A stretch of DNA of 64,000 bases, from NCBI GenBank assembly GCA_905183005.1, contig CAJJDO010000008.1, positions 312,927 through 376,926 on the forward strand. Direction: 5' to 3'. The DNA comes from Paramecium pentaurelia (lineage: Eukaryota > Ciliophora > Oligohymenophorea > Peniculida > Parameciidae). This document shows, in pieces, positions 37,883 to 50,700 of the stretch. A program made the translations under genes and the position numbers. Every line of letters begins with the position of its first letter. Positions within the stretch are counted from its first letter, which is position 1. The notes beneath the pieces were generated by a model, which saw only the letters and a list, made by a program, of their open reading frames with translations, was not told the DNA's origin and did no database searches.

Positions 37883-38933
37883 TCAAAAAATTTATTTATA
37901 TATATCTAATTATCCTGATTAACGCAGATCTCTTTTGTTATAATTCATTTCAAGCACATCTTAATAATATAAAGGTTCCTCTTTTTATTTCTTTTTTTCA
38001 AAAGGAGCAGATAAAATAATTTTTCTTTTAGAATTTAGAGGTATTTCATTATTGAATTTTACGTTCTTTTAATTTTTAGCTAAATTCAACATGGATATTG
38101 ACTCTTTAATTAATTTATTTTATCCAACTATTTCTAATTCTTTAACAGATAAATTAGGAATTATTTTTTCAATAACATCTTTTTTTTCTTCAAATCTCTT
38201 CTTAAAACCTTCAGGTCTTTCATAAACTTATTCTGCTTTATTCTTTCTAACAATTTCAAATACAGCTTTTTCATTTTTATTATTTAATTCACCTGGAGCT
38301 GCTCTTAGTTACATTTCCTTAGAATAGAATTTATAATAATACCCATAAATGATTTCCATATTTCTCAGAGTCTGATTATATTAAGTCTAATAATTTACGA
38401 TCTTCATAACGTTATCTAGCAGCATCAATATGATGAAAAAGTGATTGTTTTGGATCTCTTCCACATGCTTTGGCTGATTAGATTACTCTTTATTACCATT
38501 TTTGTTATTATTATTCAAAGGCCACCATTATTTTGTTTTCTCTATGAGCATATATTTGATCTGGTTTAGTAAGAGCCATCTTCACTCCTTATTCTGGCTA
38601 TTTTTATTACTGGATTACTCTTTCCACTTCTTTTTCTACATCACTTGCATCCATGTCTTCATAGATGAAATCAGAGTCTTGATTATGACGTTAATGTTTT
38701 TAGATAACTCTTTAAGAAGGTTTAGAAGGTATATTCGATTATTCTGATTATTTTAGAATGAAACTTTTTTTTTTAAATAGATCTGGATTACCAACTATAT
38801 AATAGGAACAGATCTTTCCATCTTTGTAAAATTAAGCCTCATCTTAATCCAGTGTTTATGTCATAAACATATTGTTTTGTTAATCATTGGTTTTTGTTAC
38901 TTTTTTTAGCAAATATTTTGGTTTAGAAGACAT
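37883..38933 (-). CDS. unrecognised lysine-rich protein
   Basis: Predicted 341 residues with one 25-nt intron (38318-38342). Notable stretches are FYKDGKICSYYIVGNPDLF, DSDFIYEDMDASDVEKEVER, YGNHLWEMQLRAAPGELN, VYERPEGFKKRFEEKKDVIE and KIIPNLSVKELEIVGQNKLI. Middle segments are helical. The protein does not match a family I know. The reading frame runs through a 10-base poly-A tract (near 38765-38774) where slippage or sequencing error is possible, yet the frame is coherent on both sides. Confidence 0.72.
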
Positions 38934-39272
38934 ATTTATTTTAATTAAATAAACAGATAGCTAACAAAGGCACAAATTGTTTATTCAATAAAAATAAGAA
39001 ATACTCTATCATATAATAAATGATAAATGTATTAAAAATCATATATATCAAACACTACTTTACAAAAATTAAATTATTTTTACACATTAGATAAAAGTTA
39101 ATACAATCAATTATGACAATCTTAAACTATTTAATTAACAATTTTTATTGAATTAAATAACATTTAATTAGTTTAGAATTTAAAAAGAGTGAATATATTC
39201 AAATTAATAAATATTCTCTTTATTTTAAAAAAATAGAAAAATATATTATATACCCTTTCAGATATTAATTTC
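38934..39272. other. intergenic, nothing recognised
   Basis: 339 bp of AT-rich DNA upstream of a minus-strand gene start and of the possible small plus-strand gene at 39273; would contain both promoters. Confidence 0.4.
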
Positions 39273-39638
39273 ATGAATTTTGATTTAGTACTTTTACTAT
39301 TTATACTTCTTCTTGTATATTTCAGGTACCAATTATCTCATGGGCTCTTATAATCTACATAATTTAATATATTTTTATATCTGAAAATTTATTAAAACAA
39401 AATATATTATTCTAAAATTGTTATTAATTAATATTCCTAAAATAAATTCTATAAAATTGATCTAATATTCTTATCTTTAATATTATACTTTTTAATATCA
39501 TCTATCTTGTAATAATTATTTTCATATATCAATTATATTTATTATGTGATATAAGATCAAGATTTAATCAAATCTTCTTAATTTACAATAAAATCAATTT
39601 TATATTAATTTAACTCATATAAATAAATTTTTTATTGA
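39273..39638 (+). CDS. possible small membrane protein
   Basis: A 121-codon frame under the ciliate code begins MNFDLVLLLFILLLVYFRYQ, a signal anchor, and has a second hydrophobic stretch KIDLIFLSLILYFLISSIL. The stop lies 16 bp from the stop of the convergent PDC-E2 gene, the spacing normal for gene pairs here. However, frames of this length arise by chance in DNA this poor in G, and no homologue was recognised. An intron near 39320 is also possible. Confidence 0.3.
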
Positions 39639-39654
39639 TAAATTTTAATAAAGC

Positions 39655-41673
39655 TCAAAGCAATAATGTATTAGGATCTTCAATATAAAATTTAAATCTT
39701 TGTAACCATTATGCACCGACAGCTCCATCAACTACTCTATGATCACAGGATAATGTAACATCCATTTAGTTTTCAACCCTATGATTTAAATAATAAAAAT
39801 TACTTTGGTTATCCATTTTCATCAGGGACAAATCTTTTACTTGTTTTACCAACTGCTAATATAGCTGATTGTGGTGGATTAATAACAGCAATAAATTAAT
39901 CAATACCAAACATTCCTAGATTTGAAATGGTAAAAGTGCCACCAATAAATTCTTAAGGTTTAAGTTTATTTGCTTTAGCTTTATCAGCTAATTCTTTTAC
40001 TGTTGAAGCAATAGTTCCAAGACCCTTACTACTTGCATTAAAAACAATAGGAGTTATTAAACCTGCATCAGTTGCAACTGCTATTGAAATATCAGCATTG
40101 GTAAACTTTCTAATAAATGTACCATGCCATTAAGAATTAGCTTATGGAACATCTTTTAATGCCAAAGCACTTGCCTTGATAATAAAATCATTGACAGAAA
40201 TTTTCACCTTTTATAATTTATTCAACTCTTCTCGTACTCTTTTAATAATTAAGTTAATAAATACTTCAATACTTTATCCATGGTAACTGTCATAGTTAAA
40301 TAATAGTGAGGGATAGTTGTTTTTGATTCTAATAATCTTGCAGCAATTGTTTATCTCATATTAGTAAGTTCTGTGTCTACATAAGGATTGCCTTCAATTG
40401 CAACAGATTTTGAAGCACTTGCTGGTTTAGCTTATTATTTAGCTTGAGTAGGAGGGGGTGTTTGTTAAGTTGGTTATTCTTAAGTTGGAGCTTAAGTTTA
40501 TTATTATTATTAAGGTTGTGAAATTACTTATTGTTATTATTAAACTTCAGGCTTTGATCCAGATGAAAGAAATCTTTCTACATCTTTTTTGACAATGCTA
40601 CCATCTATACCAGTTCCTCTTACAAATTCTAATGCAACATTATTCTTCTTAGCAAATTCTTTTGCTAGTGGTGAAGCAAATATCCTTTGTCCAGATTGAG
40701 ACACTGTTTGAATTGGTGTTTCATTAATTATTGTTTATTATTATTATTATTATTATTATTATGCTGGCTATGCTTAAGTGGTTTAAGCAGCTGCTGCAGC
40801 ACCCTCAAGAGTATAATTAGCAAAACTAGGCACATTATCCTTCTTTGGTGTTGAGATAGCCAATATCTTAAATAAAATTATTAATTACAGTTCCTAATTT
40901 AATATCTTTAGTTCCGGCAGGTACCATTAATTTTGCAATGTAACCATCTTCTTGAACTTCGAATCCAACTGAAGCCTTGTCTGTCTCAATCTCACAAATC
41001 ACATCTCCAGGACTTATTTTATCTCCTTCCTTAACAAGCCATTTCATTAAATTTCCTTTTTCCATTGTTGGAGATAATGCAGGAAGACCTAATTTCGAGT
41101 GTTTAGGGAATGCTCCTCCTGTTGCTGCAGGTTGTGTTCGCTAAGGTGTTGAAGATTATTAGGGTTAAGCTGCTGGTTTTGAAGCAGCAGAATTTTACTC
41201 AGGTGATGAATCTTTGAAATTAGCAAATGATGCTACATCTGATTACTTTGGAACAATTACTGCAACTAATTATCCAACTTTGACTCCCTTAGAGCCTAAT
41301 TTAATTTATTCAATTTTATTTACCTTCAGGTACAAGGATTTGGGCTAAGAATCCCTCATCTTGCATTTCAAATCCCACAGTTGCTTTATCAGTCTCAACC
41401 TCACATAATACATCACCTGCCGTAATTGGGTCACCTACTTTCTTTAAGTACTTCTAAATGTTTCCTGCCTCCATAGTTGGTGAGCTATAATTTAATAAAA
41501 CTCATATACAGAGCAGGCATTTCTAATTTCTTATGTTTTGGCAAAGAAGTGGAGAAATAGCTAACAGGAATATTTGTAAATAGAGGTCCTCTTATTGCCA
41601 ATGTTTATAAAGGCACACAATGCAATAATTTAGGTCTAAAGACTTACATCACCCTTAAGGCATGCTTTAACAT
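39655..41673 (-). CDS. DLAT: pyruvate dehydrogenase E2, dihydrolipoamide acetyltransferase
   Basis: Predicted 630-residue core of the mitochondrial pyruvate dehydrogenase complex. After a targeting peptide there are two lipoyl domains, with lipoyl lysines in EVETDKATVGFE and EIETDKASVGFE. A Gln-rich linker follows, with nine consecutive TAA-coded Gln near 40735-40761. Next is the peripheral subunit-binding domain (IFASPLAKEFAKKNNVALEF, GSIVKKDVERFL), then a second Pro/Gln linker. The catalytic domain has FTISNLGMFGIDQFIAVINP and the active-site His in SCDHRVVDGAVGAQW. Introns: 41485-41509, 41296-41323, 40867-40888, 40239-40264, 39779-39803. Two lipoyl domains match animal E2. Confidence 0.94.
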
Positions 41674-41903
41674 TTTTAATTTAATTAATTTATGTATATT
41701 AGAATGTCTGGCTGTATTGTTATGTATATTACATATCAATATATTTCTGTATTAAAATTTTGATGCACCTTTCCATTTCATAATTAATATTTTCACAGAT
41801 TAAGGAAAATAAACTGTGTATCATTAATAAATAAATCATAACTTTGAAATTTAATAATTAATTTTAATATGACGAACTTAAAAAATGAGAAACTATATTT
41901 ATA

Positions 41904-42385
41904 TCAAACTTTGGAATTAAGTCTATGAAGTCGTATAATTTATTAATCTAACTAAATTGTGCTGTTTTTATCATTTGACACAAGTATAGATATTATTTGA
42001 AGTGTTTTTTTTATTTTTTCTGTTATTTTTTCATCTAATTATTGATCAACAGCTGCTTTATTCAAATAATTTAAGGAATATTTCAGAAAATCTTAAGTAA
42101 GGACAAATTTGCTATGAAAAATCTTTTGAAATTCTTCCTCTTTAAACCAATGAGGATATTTATTCTTAATTTCTCTTTCTAATTCAAAATAATCATTCTA
42201 ACAACTAAGAAAAGTCACTTTTTTTTATTATTTAGATTATTCTTCTAAATATGCCATATAATAGATATTTACAAGCTTTAGATAAATAAAAGCTAATTTA
42301 AGTTCTTTTCCACTTAGTATTAATTAATATACTTTATAAAAATAATTGACTAAATCTAATAAAGAAATGGTTTTATTACTAGAGC

Positions 42386-42467
<82 letters not shown>

Positions 42468-43840
42468 ATTAATTTATTATGGATTTTAATTATTCTTATG
42501 AAGAACTTTCTTCACATCAGAATTTTGAGTATTTTATTACTATGTTTATTAAGAAGGAGTATTGTTAATGTATGAATTAACTTTCCTTTAATTAATATTA
42601 TTTAATTATTATAATAGTTTTTTTCTCTTGGCACTTGAGTTACTATTTTTTGTGCTTCTTCTATGTTCATCTTATGAATTATTATCACCAACATTTTTTT
42701 AATTATCAGGAGTAGATTGGATATCTTAAATAGGAGTTTAATTTGATTAAGAATTAGAATTTGCATTGCTATCATTAATGTTGGTTTATTATTATTGAGG
42801 CACTTAAATTTGAGTATCTTTTTCATCTAGATTCAATAATTCTTGTTTAATTTTTATTTGATTTTCATTTAATTTTAATTATTCATCTACACTTCTTGGT
42901 TCAAGTAATCCAACTGTTTCTTATGCTGTCAGTCTGTCATTTGGATCTATTTTTATTAAATGCAAGATTAAAGCTTAAATCTTTTTAGAAACACCAGTGT
43001 TTGGAAATGTTAATTTACCATGTTCTTTAAACTTTGATAAAGTAATTTTTAATATATCATTGTTCTCAGAATAAAATGGTGATTATCCAAAAACCATCTC
43101 ATATAACACACAACCTAAAGACCACATATCTGCTTAACAATTTATCTGATTATCAAAGAGTACTTCAGGTGCCATATACAAAGGTGTACCAATAATAAAT
43201 GTTTATTATGCTTAATCTATTTTCTAAGCAAATCCAAAGTCTGCTAGAACACATTTATCAGAAAGTAAAATATTTGCAGATTTTATGTCTCCATGCACTA
43301 GAGATATTTGAATTCTTACTTATATTGTGTTAATGGATAGTTTCCAATGCTTTTGCAATTTGTAGAGTATATTATAGTGCTTCATCTTCTGAGATTAGAG
43401 ATCGTTATAATTTTTGTAGAAGATCACCTATCAATTTGAGTAGATTTATTACCTTTATTGTAAAATTCAGTTACTAGAAATACTTATTTATGGGTTTGAT
43501 TATGATATAGTAATTTAAGTATATGAGGAGAATCTAAAAGCTTAAGAATGTTGATTTCATTTTCGATCATGTACATTTGAATTGGATTGTTAGGTTGAAT
43601 TGTGATAACCTTAACAGCTACTATTTGATTAGGCTTATTTTATTCATGTCCTTTATAAACAACTGAATACTATCCTTTTCCAATAACTTAAGAGCTATCA
43701 AATACATAAGGACCAGTCTTATTAATTACAATTCTTACCTACATCAACAGAGACTGTTTGCGTGGAATTTGTAAATTTACATGAGCAAGAGGAGACTTCA
43801 CTCTCTCTTAAGGACTTAAAAATCTTGGGCGTCTCATCAT
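41904..43840 (-). CDS. ULK/Atg1-like serine/threonine protein kinase
   Basis: Predicted 629 residues. Kinase domain at about 40-310: VIGKGQYSVVYKGHE, VAVKVITIQ, VTEFYNKGDLLQ, HGDIKSANILLSDK (catalytic loop with G replacing R), LADFGFAQ, GTPLYMAPEVLFDN and DMWSLGCVLYEMVFG. The HGD loop marks a non-RD kinase. It resembles ULK-type kinases in order and loops. The linker is Asn/Gln-rich with a run of about 26 Asn. The C-terminal 200 residues are helical (YFELEREIKNKYPHWFKEEE), as in the C-terminal part of Atg1/ULK, but this is not proof. Introns 43428-43452 and 43298-43319 fit; a 21-nt in-frame candidate near 43725-43745 is left in. Confidence 0.85.
42387..42464 (-). repeat. (AAT)n microsatellite coding poly-Asn
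   Basis: About 26 uninterrupted ATT triplets on the plus strand, read as AAT (Asn) in the kinase linker. Being in frame with no interruption, it may vary in length between strains without breaking the gene. Confidence 0.95.
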
Positions 43841-45686
43841 AAAAATTATTATTAAAAATTATATATAATATAAAAATTTAGTTTTTTTCTCTTTTTATTC
43901 TAAATTCAGTTATATTATTATTATTTAAACGAAAAATTATATGTTATTAAATTTATTTTATAAAACTAAATTACTCAAATTGATAAAATGTATATAAGAA
44001 GTTTTATTTAATTATGAATCTTTTGATAATTCATAAATAAATTTGAAACTTTTAATGCATTTACTAAAATTATTAAAATATAGAAAATTTATGGATGATT
44101 TTATAGTCATATAAAGAGGTCAATTGTGTTTATGTATTAGAAAGCAAAGAAAAAATAATGAAAGAAGAAATGTGCTTTATTTTCTCTATATAATAAAATA
44201 ACTAAAGTCTAATTCATAATTTATTGATATTAACATTTATGAATAAAGTTTAAGTTTGATTTCTTTTGATTTTAGTTATATATCAAATCTATACTCTCAT
44301 TGAAATTCTCCATAAAATATGAATTAACAAAAATTATAATTACTATTTACAATTTAAGGATAAAAATAATTTAAAAATAATTTCATCTTTTTGAATAAAC
44401 CATTTACTAATTTGTAGATAACTCTATATTATAAGGTTTGAATATATTTTATGTTTTTGATACAACTTATAAAGGGTTTGGTTATCGTTGTTCATATTTT
44501 GGCTTCAATAGCTGCTCTAAGGATATTTTATTTAAGATTAATTTAAGAATTTAATTTAGTATTATCATTAAAGATAATAATCGAAATAACATTAAGAAAC
44601 CTTTTAATAAACAATATAAGGAATGATTAGAAAATTTAATTTTATCTTCAATATCTTAATTGATTATCCAATTATGATTTTATTTTCTTTTGAATTGGAT
44701 ATTGCTCCATTTTATGTATAGTTAATAATAAATATTTACTAAACGAATTAATTTCCCAAAATTGAAGAAGTGCTTTAGAGGGAATATATGTAATTCACAT
44801 TTTAATTAATTTTTCTAAAAAAATATGATTTAGAGATTTATGTATTTGATAATCCATTGAATTCAATTTGTATTTTTTTAAATTTTATCGATAAAGTCTA
44901 TTTTTGAGCATAGGCCCATTAGTCTCACAATTTCTAAGGAAAAAAAATGTAAAAGAAATTCTGAGCTTTAATAGTTTTTTTTTATAGGATTTTATCTTTT
45001 TGATAATATCTAAGGTAAATAATTATTTTTAGTTGTTAAATCAAAATTAATTATTTTCTTTTTTAAGTTATTAAATATCCTTTTAAAATAATTAGAATTA
45101 TAATTTCGATTGATCTTAAATTGTTTTATTCTAATCTAATTCAAAAATGTTATTTACTAATAAAATCGTTTTGATTTATTTTGAGATTCTATTAATTATG
45201 TTGAACTCATAACTAGATTTTATTTATATTGTTAATTAGAAATATCATAAGTTAAACAAATCTAAAAATTATCAAAATGAAGGTTGATCCAGCATGATAT
45301 TCTAATTTTTATATTTAATTTATTTTCATTTTTAGTTAAGATGCATTTATTTGAGTTTTATAATGTAGTTGATTCAGAAATCAAAAGCTTTTCAAAACTA
45401 TCAGATTTCTTTACAATCAAATTATTAGACAATTGATGGACAATGAATACATTAATAGTTATTGATAGGATTTTTAGAATATATCAATGAATAAGGATTA
45501 ATATTGTCATATTACCATTTAATAGTTTGAACCAACAGTTTTAATGGAAACCTAAATTTATATTTACCTATTTAGTGAATATGCTGTATAAGTTATGTCT
45601 CCTTTTTAATAATCATATAGTTAGAGTTCCAATTACAAATCATTTATTATAATGAATGATAGAAAAAATAACATTAATAAAAATTA
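43841..45686. other. long gene-poor stretch with possible remnants
   Basis: About 1.85 kb without a confident gene, the longest such stretch here. Several short ciliate-code frames look mildly protein-like. One starts at 44451 (MFLIQLIKGLVIVVHILASI, stop 44661-44663), recalling a channel S5-type helix. Another near 45351 has EIKSFSKLSDFFTIKLL. None can be extended by plausible introns. They may be decayed copies or chance. Confidence 0.4.
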
Positions 45687-45938
45687 ATGAGTATTGATTA
45701 AATTCTTAAAGATTAAGAATAAGAATGGTGGTAAGCAGGAAAAGAAGATGAATATAATGTATTAAATAAAATTTAGAGAACTTCTTGTAGACCAATATAG
45801 AGGAAATATTTGGAATGTTTGAAACATAATTTTGATGAACAATTGATTTGTGATTAATTTAAAAAAGACATGGATAATTGCTTAAGTATATTGTAATATA
45901 TGAAAATAAAGGAGATTCAGAAAAAATTGATTAAATGA
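45687..45938 (+). CDS. twin-CX9C protein (CHCH type)
   Basis: Predicted 83-residue intronless protein. The two motifs CRPIQRKYLEC and CDQFKKDMDNC each have exactly nine residues between cysteines, the pattern oxidised by Mia40 in the mitochondrial intermembrane space. Family members are respiratory-chain assembly factors (Cmc, Cox, Pet types); which one is unclear. The start MSIDQILKDQEQEWW has no presequence, as expected for this import route. The stop lies 31 bp from that of the convergent CDPK. Confidence 0.82.
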
Positions 45939-45969
45939 AATATACAATTAATATAGATATGATTGGTCT

Positions 45970-47627
45970 TCAAATTTTGACCACTGCTAATAACATAGAT
46001 GAAAATTCTTCATATTAGATATTTCCATCATTATTTTTATCACATTATTATATAATCTTACTCCATTCAGTATTATCAATATCAACTCCACACATTATAT
46101 CTTATAACTCTGCTTTTGAGATAACTCCATTTCCATCCTATCAATTAATAAGATTAAAATATTACTTTATCAAACATTTTAAAAGCTTAATCAATTTTAG
46201 ATTTAGAAAGAATAATATTTTGCTTTGCAGAAGCTACTAAAAATTCAGTATAACTTATTTTCCCAGAGTTATTTTGATCTATTTAATCAAAGATTTAATT
46301 AACTAAATGTTTGGCCTTCAACTCATCATTAAATACCTATGTATATGCTATTTTATAATGTAAATATAATACCTTAGACTAATTCTTCTTTTGATAATTA
46401 TCCATCTTTATTTTTATCCATGCTTTAGAATGTAGATGTAAGTTACTCTTTTTCCTCATTAGACATAACTGAACCTGCTATTAATTACATTATAGCAGCT
46501 CTCATATTACTTTCATTCTATTATATTTATATATAAAAAGAGTACTCTAAATTTCCCTAATTCATTCATAACATCTAAGCTAATTTTCTCTTCTCGAGCT
46601 TTCTCTTTAATCCATGGATCTTCTAAAATCTTTTAAGCTGAAGGTCTTTTATTTGGATCGAATTATAACATAGATTTTATCAATTCTTAAGCTTCATATG
46701 ATAATGTAGTAAACTCCTTAGATGTAAAATTATATTTGCCAGCTTTTATATTGGTAAAAAGTTATGGTAAACTTGAAACTTTAGACTCAAAAGGAAATTT
46801 TCCTGTTAAAATTTGATATAAAATAACTCCACATGACCAAATATCACATTTTTCTGTATAATTCTTATCAATGACTTCTGGAGCAAGATATAACGGCTAA
46901 ATTAAGTATAAAATAACAAAATTACAGTTCCTATTACTTAAGTCTAAGTTTGACCATTAACATATCTTTTAGCAGTTCCAAAATCTATAACTTTTATTTT
47001 TGACTATGGATCTGAAGAGGCTAACATTATATTAGATGGTTTCATATCACTAAATTAATTGAATTAATAATTACCGATGAATGATATTTTAAGCATGACA
47101 ATAAGCAATTGCTGATAAAACTTACTTCATATATTCTGCTGCCATTCTTTCATTGAAAGTTTATAATTTTGTCAACTTATCAAGTAGTTCTCCCCCATTA
47201 AGATATTCTGTGACTAAGTAGTAATTTTGACTATCTTAGTATAGTTCAAATAGTTTAACAATGTTTGGATAATCCATATTTTTAAGTAAAGAAACTTCAC
47301 TAAACATAGCTTCTTCTTATTCTTTTAGTATTTTCTTTTTTGAAATCTGTTTAATAGCTCTTTATTGACCTGATTTTTTATGTTGGACTAACCTTACTTG
47401 ACCATATGAACCTCAATACTATAAAATCAAAATACCTTCTCCTAAGATTTTATTCATGATATAATTATCTGTTATATCTCCTTTCTTTAAGTTAATAAAG
47501 ATGTCTGGACCTACTTTAAATTGATTTATAGCAAGAGCTATTTTGAATATATACGATCATTTTTACATTTTTAGTCTTTACTCAATTATTCTGACTTGTT
47601 CTCAGATTTACCTCCACAGCTTCCCAT
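45970..47627 (-). CDS. calcium-dependent protein kinase (CDPK)
   Basis: Predicted 489 residues. MGSCGGK gives an N-myristoylation site and likely palmitoylation at Cys4. The kinase domain includes ILGEGSYGQVRLV, AIKQISKKK, NIIHRDMKPSNIML, VIDFGTAKRY, PLYLAPEVIDKNYTEKCDIW. The autoinhibitory junction is followed by four EF-hands, with loops DKNKDGQLSKEE, DQNNSGKISYTE, DKDGNGVISKAE and DKNNDGNIQYEE, all canonical. Seven introns: 47538-47566, 47412-47435, 47050-47074, 46897-46925, 46518-46545, 46348-46372, 46138-46165. It is divergent from paralogue B over 78 bp. Such kinases occur in ciliates, apicomplexans and plants. Confidence 0.95.
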
Positions 47628-47705
47628 TAATTAATTAAAAAATTACTATCAAATCTAATTATGTTTCTTATTTAAGATGTTATTTTACATCAAATTCTTA
47701 TTATT

Positions 47706-50700
47706 ATGCATAAAAATTATTTACCAGAAATTCATTAATCACATTCAACTCATCATTTAGAATCAAAATACAAACAAAAAATTTAATCTTCCAATTCCTC
47801 TATTGAATGGGATCAATTAATCAATACATCAATGCCAAACTCATCTAAAATTCAAGTGATGCCAAAAGCTTCAGGTGCTCTTAATTTATCAAAATTAGTA
47901 CCTTCATCTGATGTTTCATATCTAAAATCCACTAAAAGAAACTTTGCCAAACTTGGAACCAGTATTTATAAGGATCCTGAACTATAATAAACTGTAAAAT
48001 ATATTATCTATCGTAGAAATATGATAAGAACATGTAATCATTTTATAGTACACTATATCGTAAATCCTCTTCAAGATTACCCTTTAATACTAATTTAGAA
48101 AAAGAGCCTTTTTCAGGTCGTCTATTGGATTTCACTGAAATTTTCTAAGATAACAAAAAAGCAACTGGTTTATAGAGATACTTCTCAGAAATTTTAAAAC
48201 TAGAAATGCAATAAAGTCATTAAGAAAAGGATATGGTTCCTCCGAATAGACAATAAGCCATAGACTTAAAGGAATGGCTTTTTATGATGATAACATTTAC
48301 AAAATAAGAATCCCCAAATATAAATACAAGAGAATTAGCAGAGAGAATCCAATTGATTTATGCTTCATGTTTAAGAGAATTGATTAAGTAATTGATAATC
48401 ATTAAATAGGTAAGTTAGTATTGAATGTACTGAAAGAGGAGAATTACTATAAATAGTTTGGGATTTTTATGTCGAATTGATTGGTTAAATAATTAAATGT
48501 TATTCTGAATAATAAAAGGAATCAGAGAAGTCATATATTGAATAGATGTAAAGAATTTAAACATTTCATGATTCTTAAATGGAAGCCTAAAAAGTTAAAT
48601 ATTAAGAATACTAAAATCAAATCTAAAAAATTAAAAATGAAACATGTGATTCAGTAGATGAACTCAATTTAACAAAAGCAAAAATGCTATTATTAACAGC
48701 TGATATGAGATAATTATTATAAACAAATGAAGCTTAAAAAAAGGAAATAGATTCACTACTATTATAAATTATGTTATTAAGAACATAAGATTAGAGTGAT
48801 AAAAAATAAGAAAATTAGTAAATAAATGTAAATTTATCTTAAGGACAAAGTATAGTATCACATCTATTAAACATTAAAGATATTAATACTGAATATAAAT
48901 TTAAAAAAAGTAGAGTTAAAAATGCTAATTTTGAAAAGTTTGAATAACTTAGATAATAAGAATAATAATTGAAATCTGAGTTAATAGATTAATAAATTTT
49001 AGAACCTGATATAGAATATAATGATTAAGAAGTACAAGTAGATATTGAATATCAAGAAAAAGAAATTTAAACAGACTTGGATATGATAACTTTGGATATT
49101 TAAGAATAAAAATTATAAGAATAAGAATAAGAAATTCAAAATTTAGAAAAACAAACTGAATAAATAGATTAAGATATACAAAATAATGAAAATGTAACTT
49201 TAATATTAAATTAATAATCAGATATAAATTAAAATTTACTAGAAACTCAAATACAATAAGCAATAAAACTTATATAAGATTCTCAATTAGATTAAAAATA
49301 ATAAATTTGTGATATTCTTATTTAATCTATCTCTCAAAATCAATTGTTATCATAAAGAATTGCTACATTAGAAAGAGAAGAAACAATATAAAAAATAGAA
49401 TTATTAGAAAAAGAAGATTTTAATTAAGAATTAGAATCTAAATTATCTTAAGCTGTTTCTGATTTTATTGATATCATTAAAAGAAAAAAGAATCAAATTA
49501 ATAAATTATTAAAATAGAAAAACACTTTACAAGATACATTAAATTAAGTATCATCTACATACAATATATAAATAAATATACCTGAAATTAATGATGATGA
49601 AATAGATATATCTGAATAAAAGGATTATGATGAATCATAAGAAAATTATTAAGAAATAGAATAATCTCAGAATTTAGATTATTAAGATGATGATGAATTT
49701 AAAATAGATGAATAAGATGAATTAGAATATTAATTTACAGATAGAACTAAAATATAAGAAAATGAATAAGATAATTATACTAATAAATAAAATCAAAAAA
49801 TCTTTAATCCAAATTCAGATAAATAATAATATTAAATAGATTTTGAAAATGGATGTTAATAATAAGATAAGAATTTAGATTAATCTATTCGTCAAAATAC
49901 TTAAACTAGTCAATAAAATAATGAATAATAAACAATAGATTAAATTAAAATTAATTAAAGTAATGAGAAAAACACACATAAAAACTAAAAAAATTAATAA
50001 TCAAATTTATAAAATATTGAAAAGAATAAAAAATCAAAAAATAATGTTCCACCTATTATATCTAAAAATTAAATCAATAAAACTGAAATAGATAAAAAAT
50101 CATAGGTTTCAGAATAAAATTAAAATTCTGTTGATAAAAAATATATTTAAAATAATAACATTAACTAAAATTAGTCCTCATAAATGAAATAAAATGAAAA
50201 ACCTTAAAAATCATTAACTTAGTTTACAAAAACTGAAATTTAGTAATAATCATCTACATAATAAAACTTTAAATAAAATCAATAAAAAAAATAATTTAAT
50301 CCTTAGGATAAATAGAATAATTAAAATTAAATTGTTTAGAAAATAGAAAAAGAAAGAATAGTTGATAAAAATTAAGTTAACGATCTAAATTAAGGAGATT
50401 AAGCACTTTTAGTATCAAATAAAGATTAAAAAGATTAAAATTTTTCAATCAATTATAATCCATAAATTTCTAAAAAAAGAAATTCAAAAGCACATAATTA
50501 AGAAAAAAGTATTAATTTAACTTAAAATGATGAATCTAATTCTGAAGACTTAGATTTTGAATCATCTTAATTTATTTAAAATAATCCATAAGGTGAAAGA
50601 ATAAAATAAGTAATTAATTAATATAAGGATTATAAACCTAAAATTAGAAACAAATTTAATCCTATAGTCCTTGAACCTAAAAATCAAAAGAGATTTCGTA

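Noticed and set aside
40868..41065. Stand-alone lipoyl-domain protein
   Set aside because: It is the second lipoyl domain of the spliced PDC-E2 gene; flanking exons join in frame.
44451..44663. Possible potassium-channel gene fragment
   Set aside because: A single hydrophobic stretch resembling an S5 helix is not enough; no selectivity filter, voltage sensor or cyclic-nucleotide domain could be found nearby on either strand.
48949..49263. Minus-strand 104-residue hydrophobic ORF
   Set aside because: Antisense shadow of the Gln/Glu-rich coiled coil of paralogue B, whose frame is supported by similarity to paralogue A.
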